From NCBI GenBank assembly GCA_029838195.1, contig JALGVJ010000012.1, positions 47,732 through 111,731 on the forward strand: a stretch of DNA of 64,000 nt. The letters run 5' to 3'. Shown in pieces: positions 45,476-54,577 of the stretch; position 1 is the first letter of the stretch, and every line of letters starts with the position of its first letter. Position numbers and translations under genes: made by a program. The stretch is from Promethearchaeota archaeon (GTDB taxonomy: Archaea > Asgardarchaeota > Lokiarchaeia > Sigyniarchaeales > SOKP01). A model generated the notes under the pieces. That model had not been told where the DNA came from and ran no database searches. It saw only the letters and a list, made by a program, of their open reading frames with translations.

Positions 45476-46360
45476 ATGGAAAAAAGAACCAAAATGAATA
45501 ATTGGCTTTCTGAAGCTTCAGAAGAGGCAATCCAATTTACCCAGCCGGACATAATGCTTAAACTCATAGCGACCATAGATGAGAGAGGATGGCCACACAT
45601 AACAATGATTTCAAGCAATAAAATAATTGATCCTCATACAATTGTATGGGGCGCTTTTACGGAGGGACAAAGTAAAAAGAACGTGTTAAAAAATAATAAA
45701 CAAGGGATCTTTTACATGACTGCTGAGATGCCCTTTAAATTCTTACAAGTAAAAGCAGAGTTCGAAAATATTAAAAAAGAAGGACCTGAATTAGAGGAAT
45801 TTAATAAGTCTCAATTGATGAGATACTTTACTTATGTGAGAGTACATACAGCTTATTATAATAAGATTGTAGGAGTAACAAAAGTGAGAAATTTGTCGCT
45901 AAGCGGAATCATCACGGGAATCATTAAAGACATAATTGGAAAAGGAGGTGCTAAAACAGGATTAGCGGAAAAACGTTTAAATGTCATTGGATATAGGCTA
46001 TTTACGGCACCAATCGCAGTAAGAGCCCTTGCATATATAGATCCTAAAGATGGTTATCCTGTTATTATCCCTTGCATTCCATTACAAGCCGCAGATCATA
46101 ATAGATTGGTTTTTCCATTGAGTTCATTGAAGAAGGATCTCTTGAAAATACCTGTTAATTCTCAGGTCGCGGTGTTTTGCATGAATTTTGATTTCGCTAA
46201 CCAAGTAGTAAAGGGTCCTTATAAAGGAATAAAGAGATTTAGAGGGATTAAATTTGGCGTGATAGAAATCGAAGAAGTTTATAATTCAGCTCCACCCGTT
46301 AGTGGGCCTGTTTATCCAAAACTGTATACCCGTCCCAAAATTTCTAAGTTTAAATACTAA
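45476..46360 (+). CDS. Flavin split-barrel protein (pyridoxamine 5'-phosphate oxidase-like)
   Basis: A 294-residue protein. The first half begins with MLKLIATIDERGWPHITMIS and WGAFTEGQSKKNVLKNNKQG, the usual FMN-binding split-barrel pattern. A second half (ALAYIDPKDGYPVIIPCIPL) looks like a repeat of that strand order, so there may be two barrels. Such proteins bind FMN or F420. It lies 62 bases upstream of the DUF447 gene, another split barrel, and may be co-transcribed. Confidence 0.7.
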   Translation: MEKRTKMNNWLSEASEEAIQFTQPDIMLKLIATIDERGWPHITMISSNKIIDPHTIVWGAFTEGQSKKNVLKNNKQGIFYMTAEMPFKFLQVKAEFENIKKEGPELEEFNKSQLMRYFTYVRVHTAYYNKIVGVTKVRNLSLSGIITGIIKDIIGKGGAKTGLAEKRLNVIGYRLFTAPIAVRALAYIDPKDGYPVIIPCIPLQAADHNRLVFPLSSLKKDLLKIPVNSQVAVFCMNFDFANQVVKGPYKGIKRFRGIKFGVIEIEEVYNSAPPVSGPVYPKLYTRPKISKFKY

Positions 46361-46422
46361 CTCTTTTTTCCGATTTTTTTCCCTTGATTTAAATTTCTAC
46401 TACATGATTTTTATAATTCCGC

Positions 46423-47166
46423 ATGAAGTTCAATCCTGGGCAATTTGGGTTAAAAAAATCATATTTATATGAAGTATTGGCAACAACTTTTTCAATTCAT
46501 GAAGAAACAAATCGCATTATTCCCAATACTTCTTGCATGGGAATTCGCCTCCATGAAGGAAATTTAATTCAAATGAAACCTTATCCTTCTAGCCAAACAT
46601 TCAAGAATATTGAGGCAAACAACCTAATTGGTATTAATTTCGTGGATGATATTTACTTATATGCTCTGGCTGCCTTAAAAGAGCCTCATTCAAAATTTTC
46701 TATTATTCAGTTTCCTGAAATCTATTATGATTATCTTGACGTGAATGACGTCGTTAAAAATGGGAATCTGCTGAAAAGCAATTTAATAGAAAAGGTGGCG
46801 AAGTTCCCTATTCTTAAAGATGCTTGGAGTGTTCTGATCTGTAAAAAAATTCAAGAAAGTGAAGAGTTTCGAGAAGATCAAGTAGGAAAATTACGATTGA
46901 AAAATTTCTTACTTAAAATCATTTATTTCAAGAAACAAAAAGAAAGTTATAAATTATTTAATAGAGCAGAAAATTTGGTATTAGAAAATCTCATTTTAGC
47001 TACACGCTTAAAGGTTGCTCGGCAAAATAATAACGAGAAGTTGTTTCATGACCTTTACGAAAAAATAATAACATCCATGAAAGATATCATGGGATTTTGT
47101 AAAAATAAAGAAGCACTCAAATCGCTTGATTTAATTAGGGAATATATAAATTATTGGAAGCTATAA
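46423..47166 (+). CDS. DUF447-family flavin-binding protein
   Basis: A 247-residue protein of the DUF447 type. YEVLATTFSIHEETNRIIPNTSCMGIRLHEGNLIQMKPYP-like order (read at residues 16-55) shows the split-barrel FMN site. LIGINFVDDIYLYALAAL and a helical C-terminal half follow. DUF447 members are found with methanopterin and formaldehyde-handling genes in archaea and methylotrophs. Its stop is two bases from the end of the convergent mptD-like gene. Confidence 0.7.
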   Translation: MKFNPGQFGLKKSYLYEVLATTFSIHEETNRIIPNTSCMGIRLHEGNLIQMKPYPSSQTFKNIEANNLIGINFVDDIYLYALAALKEPHSKFSIIQFPEIYYDYLDVNDVVKNGNLLKSNLIEKVAKFPILKDAWSVLICKKIQESEEFREDQVGKLRLKNFLLKIIYFKKQKESYKLFNRAENLVLENLILATRLKVARQNNNEKLFHDLYEKIITSMKDIMGFCKNKEALKSLDLIREYINYWKL

Positions 47167-47168
47167 AT

Positions 47169-47567
47169 TTATTCTTCTAATTGCGTTATCTTTTCTATGT
47201 ACATCAAGGGATAATTTAAATCTTCTTTCCATTCTACTCTTGCAATGATCCTTGTTTTTTGATATTTTAAAATAACCATTGCTTTGATGATTTCACCCGA
47301 AATTTCGTCATAATCAAAAATATCGGTTTTAGTCCCTTTTATCTTACTTTTATCTAATTCAATATTCACGGATTCCACATGAGGTTGACAAGAAATGGCC
47401 GCTTCAATTCCTCTCTCTATTGAAGCTATTATATTTTCATTTAAAGCCACTGGAATTCCACAGAGAACATGATAAAGTGCTCCAAGCTTAATTCCTGCTT
47501 CGAAACAAGCCCTTTCTCTTTCTGAGAGATCCGATGCAAAATACTTGTCACTTTTTTTACTTGACAT
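47169..47567 (-). CDS. mptD: Archaeal dihydroneopterin aldolase (MptD family)
   Basis: A 132-residue protein matching the archaeal MptD/DUF381 family. It has ERACFEAGIKLGALYHVLCGIPV near the N terminus, then EAAISCQPHVESVNIELD near residue 70, and ends with YPLMYIEKI. It cleaves dihydroneopterin to 6-hydroxymethyl-dihydropterin in methanopterin synthesis and is unrelated to bacterial FolB. It starts seven bases after the mptG stop, so the two are an operon. Confidence 0.85.
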   Translation of the reverse strand: MSSKKSDKYFASDLSERERACFEAGIKLGALYHVLCGIPVALNENIIASIERGIEAAISCQPHVESVNIELDKSKIKGTKTDIFDYDEISGEIIKAMVILKYQKTRIIARVEWKEDLNYPLMYIEKITQLEE

Positions 47568-47574
47568 GTTTACA

Positions 47575-48609
47575 TCAATCTTTATTAATATACTTTACTT
47601 TAGCGCCATTATTATTTGGTTTCGATAGATAAATATGTTCTCCATTTCTCCCAAGTTTTTCCTCCACGGCTTTTTTGACTTCTAAAGCCTCTTCATCCGA
47701 TTCGGTGATAGCAATTACACTCGGTCCGAACGATGACATAGCATGGGCTTTCGTTCCATATTCCTCAAAAAATGTAAGTAGATCTTTTACAATTTGATCT
47801 TGCATGCTAATTTCAATTTTTTTAAACCCGATATTTTGAATTCGTTTTAACCCTTGACCAAAACATTCCAAATCATTCTTGATAATCCCGGGTAAAATTT
47901 TCATAAGAATTTGATGAGATACTTCATTTACTTCTTCTTTTGGAATGGGAGTACAATTTTGGAAAATGCTAACTTCTTCATCTCCATATGCTCCTTTTTT
48001 CACATTAGGAATCACGAGAACAAAACGCCAATTTTCCGGTATGGGATATCTTAAAATCGTAAGTGCTGGATTCGCATCTTGAGAAGCTGAGGAGGGCAGA
48101 AATGATTCTTTTTCTTTTCCTTTTCCAAAATCGTGGCCCGCATCCAAAATAAATCCGCCTTCTTCAAATCCTTTCCATCCAATGCCTGATGTACCCCCTC
48201 TCCCTACGATTTTTGTTAACGTGCGAATGGAGATCTCTTTTTTTTTTAATATCGCAATCGCTAATGCTACTGCTAAACTTAATTGAGTTTTTGATCCTAG
48301 TCCCACGTGGGATGGATAATAACGTCTAAGATTAAAGCGAAAATTTTTATTACTGATATTAAAAGCTTTAAAGACGCGAGAGGCTTTTTCATTAATTACT
48401 TCAATAGATTCTCGATAATATTTATTCGCTTTAATTTGAAATTCATCCGAATCATTACTCGCTTCAAATACAACATTAGGACGATCTAACATTAGACCAA
48501 TTCCTCCATCCACCCGTCCCGTATATCCATTCTCATCAATCAGAGAGAGATGAATTCTACAAGGCGTAGTAATACGGATGAAATTACCACTACCTTTCTC
48601 AATTAGCAT
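47575..48609 (-). CDS. mptG: Beta-ribofuranosylaminobenzene 5'-phosphate synthase
   Basis: A 344-residue GHMP-kinase-fold enzyme. It opens ITTPCRIHLSLIDENGYTGRVDGGIGLML and has PSHVGLGSKTQLSLAVALAIAI near residue 100, GGTSGIGWKGFEEGGFILDAGHDFG near residue 145 and SSFGPSVIAITES near residue 305. These match archaeal RFAP synthase, which joins p-hydroxybenzoate or pABA to PRPP in H4MPT synthesis. Upstream of and coupled to mptD. Confidence 0.9.
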   Translation of the reverse strand: MLIEKGSGNFIRITTPCRIHLSLIDENGYTGRVDGGIGLMLDRPNVVFEASNDSDEFQIKANKYYRESIEVINEKASRVFKAFNISNKNFRFNLRRYYPSHVGLGSKTQLSLAVALAIAILKKKEISIRTLTKIVGRGGTSGIGWKGFEEGGFILDAGHDFGKGKEKESFLPSSASQDANPALTILRYPIPENWRFVLVIPNVKKGAYGDEEVSIFQNCTPIPKEEVNEVSHQILMKILPGIIKNDLECFGQGLKRIQNIGFKKIEISMQDQIVKDLLTFFEEYGTKAHAMSSFGPSVIAITESDEEALEVKKAVEEKLGRNGEHIYLSKPNNNGAKVKYINKD

Positions 48610-48714
48610 CTTTTTTCCATTTTCTCAGAACTTTTTAACTAATACCAAGGTCATGTCATATAATTAGATACTATCAAAAAAAGTTTGGGATTGTTCTAGG
48701 AATTTCTCTCATGA

Positions 48715-50889
48715 TTAAATTAAGAAAATAAGCATGGCACCAAAATGAATGATTCCTCCAATTAATAGAGCAATGGCGATTTCCATTAAAGAGATTTGAA
48801 TGGCATATTTCCAATTGGTCTGCCGAGCAATGATGATGATAGTGGCGAAACATGGAACGTAAAGCATCGTAACTAAAGCAAACGTAATCATTTGTATAGG
48901 TGTTAATAATTCAATGATACTTAATCCAAGAGAGGTCGCTAAGATACTAAGAAGGACTAAAGTCAGTTCTTTTCTAAGAATACCATAAAGCAAGAATACT
49001 CCCGTGATGGCAGGCAATCCTAACCAAAATACCGTGATGGGAGATAAAATGAAATTTATTGGTTCTAAAGCATTTAAAATCAAGGCAATTTCTAACAAGA
49101 TGCCGATAATAACGATTAAAGGCATAGATTTTAGTACAAATTCTTTAGTCCGCATCCATGTCTGTTTAAGGATGACCCCATAATTAGGAATGCGATATTC
49201 ATGCATTTCCATTATTAATTCTGTGCATTCGCCCGGCATTATTTTGTTTAAAATTTTCCCAAAAATAATCACGATGGTTAAATTAATGATTAAAAGGATG
49301 AGTACCCAAGTTAATCCTAAATATCTCCCTACTAATCCTAAAACAACTGTCATAACTGCCGCACATGGTATGAGAGATGTGAGGGCAATAGATATTTTTT
49401 TTTCTCTCTCTGTTTCCATTATCCTACAACCCGCACATGCAGGTACATTACATCCAAATCCTAATATCATGGGAATGATGGTTTTTCCATGAACCCCAAT
49501 GAAGTGCATGAAGCTGTCCATTAAAAAGGCTGCTCTTGGAAGATACCCGGAATCTTGTAAGATTTCAATCACCAAGAAAAAAGGAACGACATACACCAAC
49601 ACGCCCCCAATAGCTCCAAAGAATCCTCCTACAGCCCCGTCCCAAAAAATTATTACCACAAGATTTTCCGTACCATATGTTGTATAGACTTGTTCGCTCA
49701 ATGTCTCATAATATCCCTCCATTAATCCACCCAAATAATCACCTATCGTAAAAGTAAAAGTATAAATGCCGATTATCACGAGCACGAGGATAAAATACCC
49801 CCAAACAGAGTGGGTCGTAATATGATCTAATTTATCTGCAAACGTTTGTATTTTTATATCTTTTTTTGATTTTTGGATGAGGACTTTATCAATAACATTA
49901 TTTATATTATTGTAAATCTCTGATGATATGATGGTATGAATATCTTCTCCATGTAGCACCTCCAATTCCTCTCTGAATTTAACCACGGATTTCAAAATTT
50001 CTTCCGCCTGCTCTATATTTGAGATTAATTTAACGATTTCCTCATCATTTTCCAATAATTTAATGGCTAAGAATCTAGGGGGATATTTTACATCCTTTAA
50101 TACATTGCCTAATTTTTCTATTTTCGTTTTTAGAATCTTTATTTTGCTTTCTACTTCTCTTCCAAAGGAAGTGATTTTTGATAAGTCGGGAAATGGATAG
50201 GCATCCTTAAAAACTGAGGTAAAATTTTCAATTTCTAATTGAGAGAAAGAAGGTTCCACGTGAAAACGTCTTGAGATATCACGAGATTTTTCATGATTAT
50301 GATAATTCACTGCTCTTTTGTACACGACCATTTGAATTGCTTCTTCAAGTAATTGATGTACTCCTATTCCATGAACTGCGACTACGGGTAATACCGGAAA
50401 TTTAAACATATTTTGGAATTTTGCAAAATCGATATCCATATTCCGTTTTCTCAAGATGTCCATTTGATTAATTGCAAGAATCATCGGAATTTTTAGGTCT
50501 AATAATTGAAAAGTTAAGAAGAGATTTCGCTCCAAGTTGGTTACATCAATGACGTTAATTATTAGGTCTACTTCCCCAGAAATGATATATTCCCTACTAA
50601 CAATTTCTTCTAATGAATAGGTAGATAAACTATAGATTCCTGGAAGATCGACAATATTAAAATGAAATCCCAAAAAATCAAGATGTCCTTCCATTTTTTC
50701 CACCGTTTTTCCGGGCCAATTTCCTATTGTTTGGGATAAGCCCGTTAGTTGATTAAAAATAACCGATTTTCCCACGTTAGGATTACCCGCGAGTGCAATA
50801 TTTATCGAGCGTTTAGTGGAAAAATCTTTCATTTTATTTTTTCTCGTTTGATTATTACTTAAATGTCTACAGGTTTTAATAAAAGGCAT
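48715..50889 (-). CDS. feoB: Ferrous iron transport protein B
   Basis: A protein of about 724 residues. The N-terminal G domain has ALAGNPNVGKSVIFNQLTG (G1), VDLPGIYSLSTYS (G3 DxPG) and AINQMD (G4). A helical spacer follows, then a membrane domain with about eleven helices, including the duplicated gate segments (GIGVHQ..., LGFGCNVPAC and LYVPCFAT with Cys). It imports Fe2+ driven or gated by GTP. ATG 50889 is chosen because GGTGGT lies four bases upstream; the frame extends four codons further to a TTG. Two FeoA genes lie upstream on the same strand. Confidence 0.93.
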   Translation of the reverse strand: MPFIKTCRHLSNNQTRKNKMKDFSTKRSINIALAGNPNVGKSVIFNQLTGLSQTIGNWPGKTVEKMEGHLDFLGFHFNIVDLPGIYSLSTYSLEEIVSREYIISGEVDLIINVIDVTNLERNLFLTFQLLDLKIPMILAINQMDILRKRNMDIDFAKFQNMFKFPVLPVVAVHGIGVHQLLEEAIQMVVYKRAVNYHNHEKSRDISRRFHVEPSFSQLEIENFTSVFKDAYPFPDLSKITSFGREVESKIKILKTKIEKLGNVLKDVKYPPRFLAIKLLENDEEIVKLISNIEQAEEILKSVVKFREELEVLHGEDIHTIISSEIYNNINNVIDKVLIQKSKKDIKIQTFADKLDHITTHSVWGYFILVLVIIGIYTFTFTIGDYLGGLMEGYYETLSEQVYTTYGTENLVVIIFWDGAVGGFFGAIGGVLVYVVPFFLVIEILQDSGYLPRAAFLMDSFMHFIGVHGKTIIPMILGFGCNVPACAGCRIMETEREKKISIALTSLIPCAAVMTVVLGLVGRYLGLTWVLILLIINLTIVIIFGKILNKIMPGECTELIMEMHEYRIPNYGVILKQTWMRTKEFVLKSMPLIVIIGILLEIALILNALEPINFILSPITVFWLGLPAITGVFLLYGILRKELTLVLLSILATSLGLSIIELLTPIQMITFALVTMLYVPCFATIIIIARQTNWKYAIQISLMEIAIALLIGGIIHFGAMLIFLI

Positions 50890-51024
50890 TTTAACCACCA
50901 ATTACTATTCCATGATTCATGTGATTTTCTAAATTAATAACAAGGTGTTTAATAAAATCTGGCATGACTCAAGCTTTTATTTATTATTCATATTTATTCC
51001 AATATAAAATTTTGAATAATTGAA

Positions 51025-51306
51025 TTAACTATAATTGACTAAGATTTTTGAAGCGATACCTCTACCCAATACCATGCAACTTCCCTTGACTTCGATTTCA
51101 ACTGGTCCTCGAAAAGGAGCAGCGCGCTTTTTGATAATTTCGACTCCAGGTACGATTCCTAAATTAGCTAAGCGTTGCTTGGCATTTAATCCGGCATTTA
51201 CTTTGCACACTTTTAACTTTCTTCCATTTTTACAATTAATTAATAAATTGGGTAAAGAATCTTCCCTAGAAGGCGTTGATTCTTTTTCAATGTTTTTACT
51301 TAACAT
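51025..51306 (-). CDS. feoA: FeoA-domain protein 1
   Basis: A 93-residue SH3-like protein. RLANLGIVPGVEIIKKRAAPFRGPVEIEVKG-type order (residues 45-75) and LGRGIASKILV at the end are diagnostic of FeoA, a small partner of FeoB. AAGGAG precedes ATG. It sits 135 bases upstream of feoB. A DtxR-like palindrome lies at 51363-51376 between its TATA box and start. Confidence 0.9.
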   Translation of the reverse strand: MLSKNIEKESTPSREDSLPNLLINCKNGRKLKVCKVNAGLNAKQRLANLGIVPGVEIIKKRAAPFRGPVEIEVKGSCMVLGRGIASKILVNYS

Positions 51307-51362
51307 TTTAACTCCTTAATGCTTTAATTCCAATTAATTAAATTATTGATTCTAAATAAATA

Positions 51363-51392
51363 TTAGGTTTACCTAAATTGAATATATTTAAA
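51363..51392 (-). promoter_or_regulatory. feoA promoter with DtxR/MDR1-like operator
   Basis: On the minus strand the TATA-type TTTAAATATA (51383-51392) is followed immediately by a near-palindrome, TTAGGT-TT-ACCTAA as read on the plus strand at 51363-51376. The half-site TTAGG is that of DtxR/IdeR-family iron repressors, also used by the archaeal MDR1. The location between TATA and transcription start suits repression when iron is plentiful. Confidence 0.65.
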
Positions 51393-51729
51393 AAAAATTT
51401 AATTATTAGATAAGCAGTTTTAATAAATAAGTAATAAATTATTAATTAAAATTAAAAATTAAATTATTCAAAATTGAAACTGTAAAAAGATTTTTTAGGG
51501 AAATATGATTCCCTTCTTGATAACAATAATTTCATTGAATATTTTGAAAATTATAGGGACTCTTTTAATCAATTTCTTAAAAACAAAACCTTTAAGATTG
51601 AGCACAACAATTTCATTATAAGATTAAAATGAGTATTTTTGACCAATCTTAGCATAAATTTCCCATAAAATGTGTTTAAGCTCCGTTCGAATAAAGGAAA
51701 ATAGATTGTAAAAGAAAAACAAAAATTAA
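51393..51729. other. Intergenic region between the two feoA genes
   Basis: AT-rich bases with no open frame, RNA or repeat recognised by eye. It separates the second feoA from the feoA-feoB unit, so the two have separate promoters. Confidence 0.4.
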
Positions 51730-52008
51730 TTAATCAAAATCTTTAACGCAATTTCCATTGCAATTAACTATAATCTTTGAAGCAATTCCCCTTCCTAAAG
51801 CGAGAGAGGTTCCTTTTACCTCAATTTCAACAGGACCTTGAAAGGGAGCTGCTTTTTTTTTAATGATTTTTACACCAGGTATAATTCCCAAATTAGCGAG
51901 CCTACTTTTTGCTTTCCGACCAGCATTAACTTGGATAACAGTTAATTCAGCACCATTTTCACATTCAGTAAGGCATTTAATTAAGGAAGTTTTTTGCCGT
52001 GAATTCAT
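51730..52008 (-). CDS. feoA: FeoA-domain protein 2
   Basis: A 92-residue paralogue of the gene at 51025. RLANLGIIPGVKIIKKKAAPFQGPVEIEVKG (residues 38-68) is nearly identical to the first copy. It differs by a short tail, VNCNGNCVKDFD, with two Cys. A separate promoter with a degenerate DtxR-like site lies upstream. It may be a regulatory partner of FeoB under other conditions. Confidence 0.88.
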   Translation of the reverse strand: MNSRQKTSLIKCLTECENGAELTVIQVNAGRKAKSRLANLGIIPGVKIIKKKAAPFQGPVEIEVKGTSLALGRGIASKIIVNCNGNCVKDFD

Positions 52009-52034
52009 TTTTAATAGGAGTTTAGAATAAGTAA

Positions 52035-52059
52035 TTTAGTTTTTCCTAGATATATATAA
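52035..52059 (-). promoter_or_regulatory. Second feoA promoter with degenerate DtxR-like site
   Basis: On the minus strand a TATATATAT box (52051-52059) is followed at once by TCTAGGAAAAACTAAA (plus strand 52035-52050). This keeps the TAGG...CTAA half-sites of the stronger operator at 51363. Same layout as the first feoA promoter, but with more mismatches. Confidence 0.45.
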
Positions 52060-52208
52060 TACTCCTTTCAATATAAAATCTTTCAGTAAAAAAGTAGAGA
52101 TAATAACTTTTATTTCAAGAATCAACTATATTAACATTAAATCCTTATAATAAGGGGAAAAAATAAAAAAAATTTTATAACTCGTGAAAAAACAACAATG
52201 GTTAAAAA

Positions 52209-53630
52209 ATGAGCGATTTAGAAGGTTTAACTAGAAATTTAATTAGAAAAGGGTATTCAGAAGAGCAGATAGTGGAGAGATTGGTTGAAGAATATCTCGA
52301 TTTCAAGGAAATCACGAAAGAGAAAGCAAAAGTATTAGCAAGAGCCGTGTTAGAAGAGTGTAAAAACAGTGATACTTCTTCAATTGGTAATCCTTTTATT
52401 AAGCGTTTGTTAACGATAAATGAAGCGAACATCACGGTAGGAAAACAAGGAGTGGGTTGTAGGGGAGCAGGGGATTTTTTTGTGCACAAGCTTATTGCAA
52501 GTCTTTCCGAAACAGAAAAAATTCCTTTCCTTTCTCCACAATCCTTAGATGATGCTGGTGCCGTCCGGTTAAAAGATATGGCAAATCTTGGAGGCATGTC
52601 AGAAGGAATGGAGGATTTATTTATTGTTTCTAAAATGGAAGGGATTCATTCTCGTTTAAGTGATTTTCCCTTTATTTGCGGCTTTCACGTAAATGCATGT
52701 AATTAATATTACATCTGCGTAGCGAGAGCTGCTTTAAGAGATCTATATGTAAAGGGTGCTCGTCCCATTTCCATCATGATAGACATTCATTTAGGAGATG
52801 ATGCTGACGTTGGAAAGTTATTTGATTTCATGGCTGGCGTGTCAACAATTTCCGAATTGACGGGCGTGCCAATTACAGCAGGATCTACCCTCAGAATAGG
52901 AGGAGACATGGTGATTGGCAATAGGATCGTGGGGGGCATCGCTGCCGTCGGGCTTGCGAAAAAAAATCTTTTAGTACGTAGAAATATTCAAGAAGGAGAT
53001 AAAATATTAATGACAGAAGGAGCTGGTGGAGGAACCATTACCACGACGGCCATATACTCTGGAAATCATGATATCGTAAAAGAAACTTTAAACTTGAAAT
53101 TTTTAGAGGCATGCGAGCTTCTCTTAAATTCCGATTACCTGGATAAAATTCATGCAATGTGTGATGTCACAAATGGTGGATTACGAGGAGATTTATATGA
53201 AATAAATCATGAAGCCGATTGTGGGGTGGTAGTTCATGAAAAACGTGTTCGAGAATTAGTAAACCCTGCAGTCTTGAGATTACTTGAAGAAGCCAGAGTT
53301 GATTATTTAGGTGTCTCTTTAGATGCTCTTTTAATTTATTGTGAAGAATCCATTGCAAGTAAAATCATTTCTGATTTAAATGCCCGAAATATAAAATGCA
53401 CAGAAATAGGACATGTGGATAACTCAAATGAGATTACCATGATATTTGAAGAAAAAGGAGAAAAAAAGGTTTTACCTCGTTTTCGAGAATCAGCTTACAC
53501 TAAAATCAAGCAAGAAATAGGAGAAGATACACCAGAAGCAATGCCCTTCATGGAACAAAAGGTAGAAAAAGCGGCTCAAGCGGCCTTAGAAAAGAGAAAA
53601 TTCATAATTGATTTCATGAAAAAGCATTAA
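52209..53630 (+). CDS. AIR synthase/HypE/SelD-related protein (COG2144-like), interrupted by a 30-nt in-frame insertion with a stop
   Basis: An ATP-binding PurM-fold protein with a short N-terminal helical domain. KQGVGCRGAGDFFVHKLI (near residue 80) and LSPQSLDDAGAVRLKDMAN (near 120) precede GFHV at 52680-52691. The frame then reads NACN-stop-YYIC and returns to V-ARAALRDLYVKGARPIS... without a shift. Removal of 30 nt (52692-52721 or an equivalent register) restores the expected GFHV-ARAALRD. The insert begins after codon GTA and ends with another GTA, has CGTA repeats at its edges and contains a 7-bp hairpin with the TAA stop in the loop. C-terminal motifs (GEGGGTITTTAIYSGN-like, MCDVTNGG) are intact. 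Function in purine-like or selenium chemistry is unknown. Confidence 0.7.
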
Positions 53631-53654
53631 GCATAAAAAGATAATATCAAGATC

Positions 53655-54512
53655 ATGAATCGTTTCGAAAGAAGTAAAATTGCTCAAGAAACATTATCAA
53701 TTTTAAGCCAAGGATATTATCATGGAACAAGAGGTACACTAGTGGATTTTAAAAAAGAATTAACGTATTCAATAAATAATTCTATTTTATACACTCCTTT
53801 TAATATTGAAAATGTATTCATGCAAAGAGATTACATGTTTAAGACCAAAAATCCTTATCATGAGACGATTTTTGAAATTAAAAATGAATCAACGTTATAT
53901 TCAGCTAGGCGGTTGAGCAATGAAAAGAATTACAATAATGTAACATGTTTGAATTTTGCTTCTGAAATTAATCCTGGAGGCGGATTTTTAAAAGGAAGTC
54001 AAGCTCAAAAAGAGAGCCTTGCTAGAGCCACGGGTTTATATCCTTGTATAGCTCAAATGAAAGAAATGTATGACGCAAATAAAAAAAATCGCTCTCCCCT
54101 TTACTTGGATTATATGATTTATTCTCCTCAAGTTCCCGTGATTCATTTTGATGATGGAGTGTTATTAGATACACCTTATTTCGTTTCCATCATTACTGCT
54201 CCGGCGGTAAATGCAAGAGCCGTTTTCAAATATTATAAAAGTGATATAAATAAAATCCGCTCAACAATGATAAACAGAATAGAGAAAATCTTATCAATTG
54301 CTCTAATTAATGATGCTGATGCCCTCATATTAGGTGCATGGGGTTGTGGTGTGTTTGGAAATGATCCCAGGGATGTGTCTAATTATTTTAAAGATTTCTT
54401 ACTTGAAGGTCTATTTAGAAATCGGTTAAAAAAAGTGGTTTTTGCGATTTTAGATCATACATCAAATTTAAAATACTTAACACCTTTTAAAAAAGCTTTC
54501 ATGACGCAATAA
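53655..54512 (+). CDS. TIGR02452-family PARG-like macrodomain protein
   Basis: A 285-residue protein of the bacterial-type poly(ADP-ribose) glycohydrolase/DUF2263 kind. FNIENVFMQRDYMF and LNFASEINPGGGFLKGSQAQ are followed by KES, which is the GGG...QEE signature with the first Glu replaced by Lys; the second Glu, thought catalytic, is kept. APAVNARA and LGAWGCGVFGNDPRDVSN complete the ADP-ribose pocket. It probably removes ADP-ribose marks in the cytoplasm. It lies 25 bases after the AIR-synthase-related gene. Confidence 0.8.
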   Translation: MNRFERSKIAQETLSILSQGYYHGTRGTLVDFKKELTYSINNSILYTPFNIENVFMQRDYMFKTKNPYHETIFEIKNESTLYSARRLSNEKNYNNVTCLNFASEINPGGGFLKGSQAQKESLARATGLYPCIAQMKEMYDANKKNRSPLYLDYMIYSPQVPVIHFDDGVLLDTPYFVSIITAPAVNARAVFKYYKSDINKIRSTMINRIEKILSIALINDADALILGAWGCGVFGNDPRDVSNYFKDFLLEGLFRNRLKKVVFAILDHTSNLKYLTPFKKAFMTQ

Positions 54513-54577
54513 AAACTAAAATTACAAGATTCTTTACTAACTGGTTTTTAAGCACGCTTGAAAAGAAAACTGCCCAA

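Noticed and set aside
52680..52730. Classical bulge-helix-bulge intron in the AIR-synthase-related gene
   Set aside because: The inner 7-bp stem is clear, but I could not draw two 3-nt bulges separated by a 4-bp helix with paired exons; kept as one option only.
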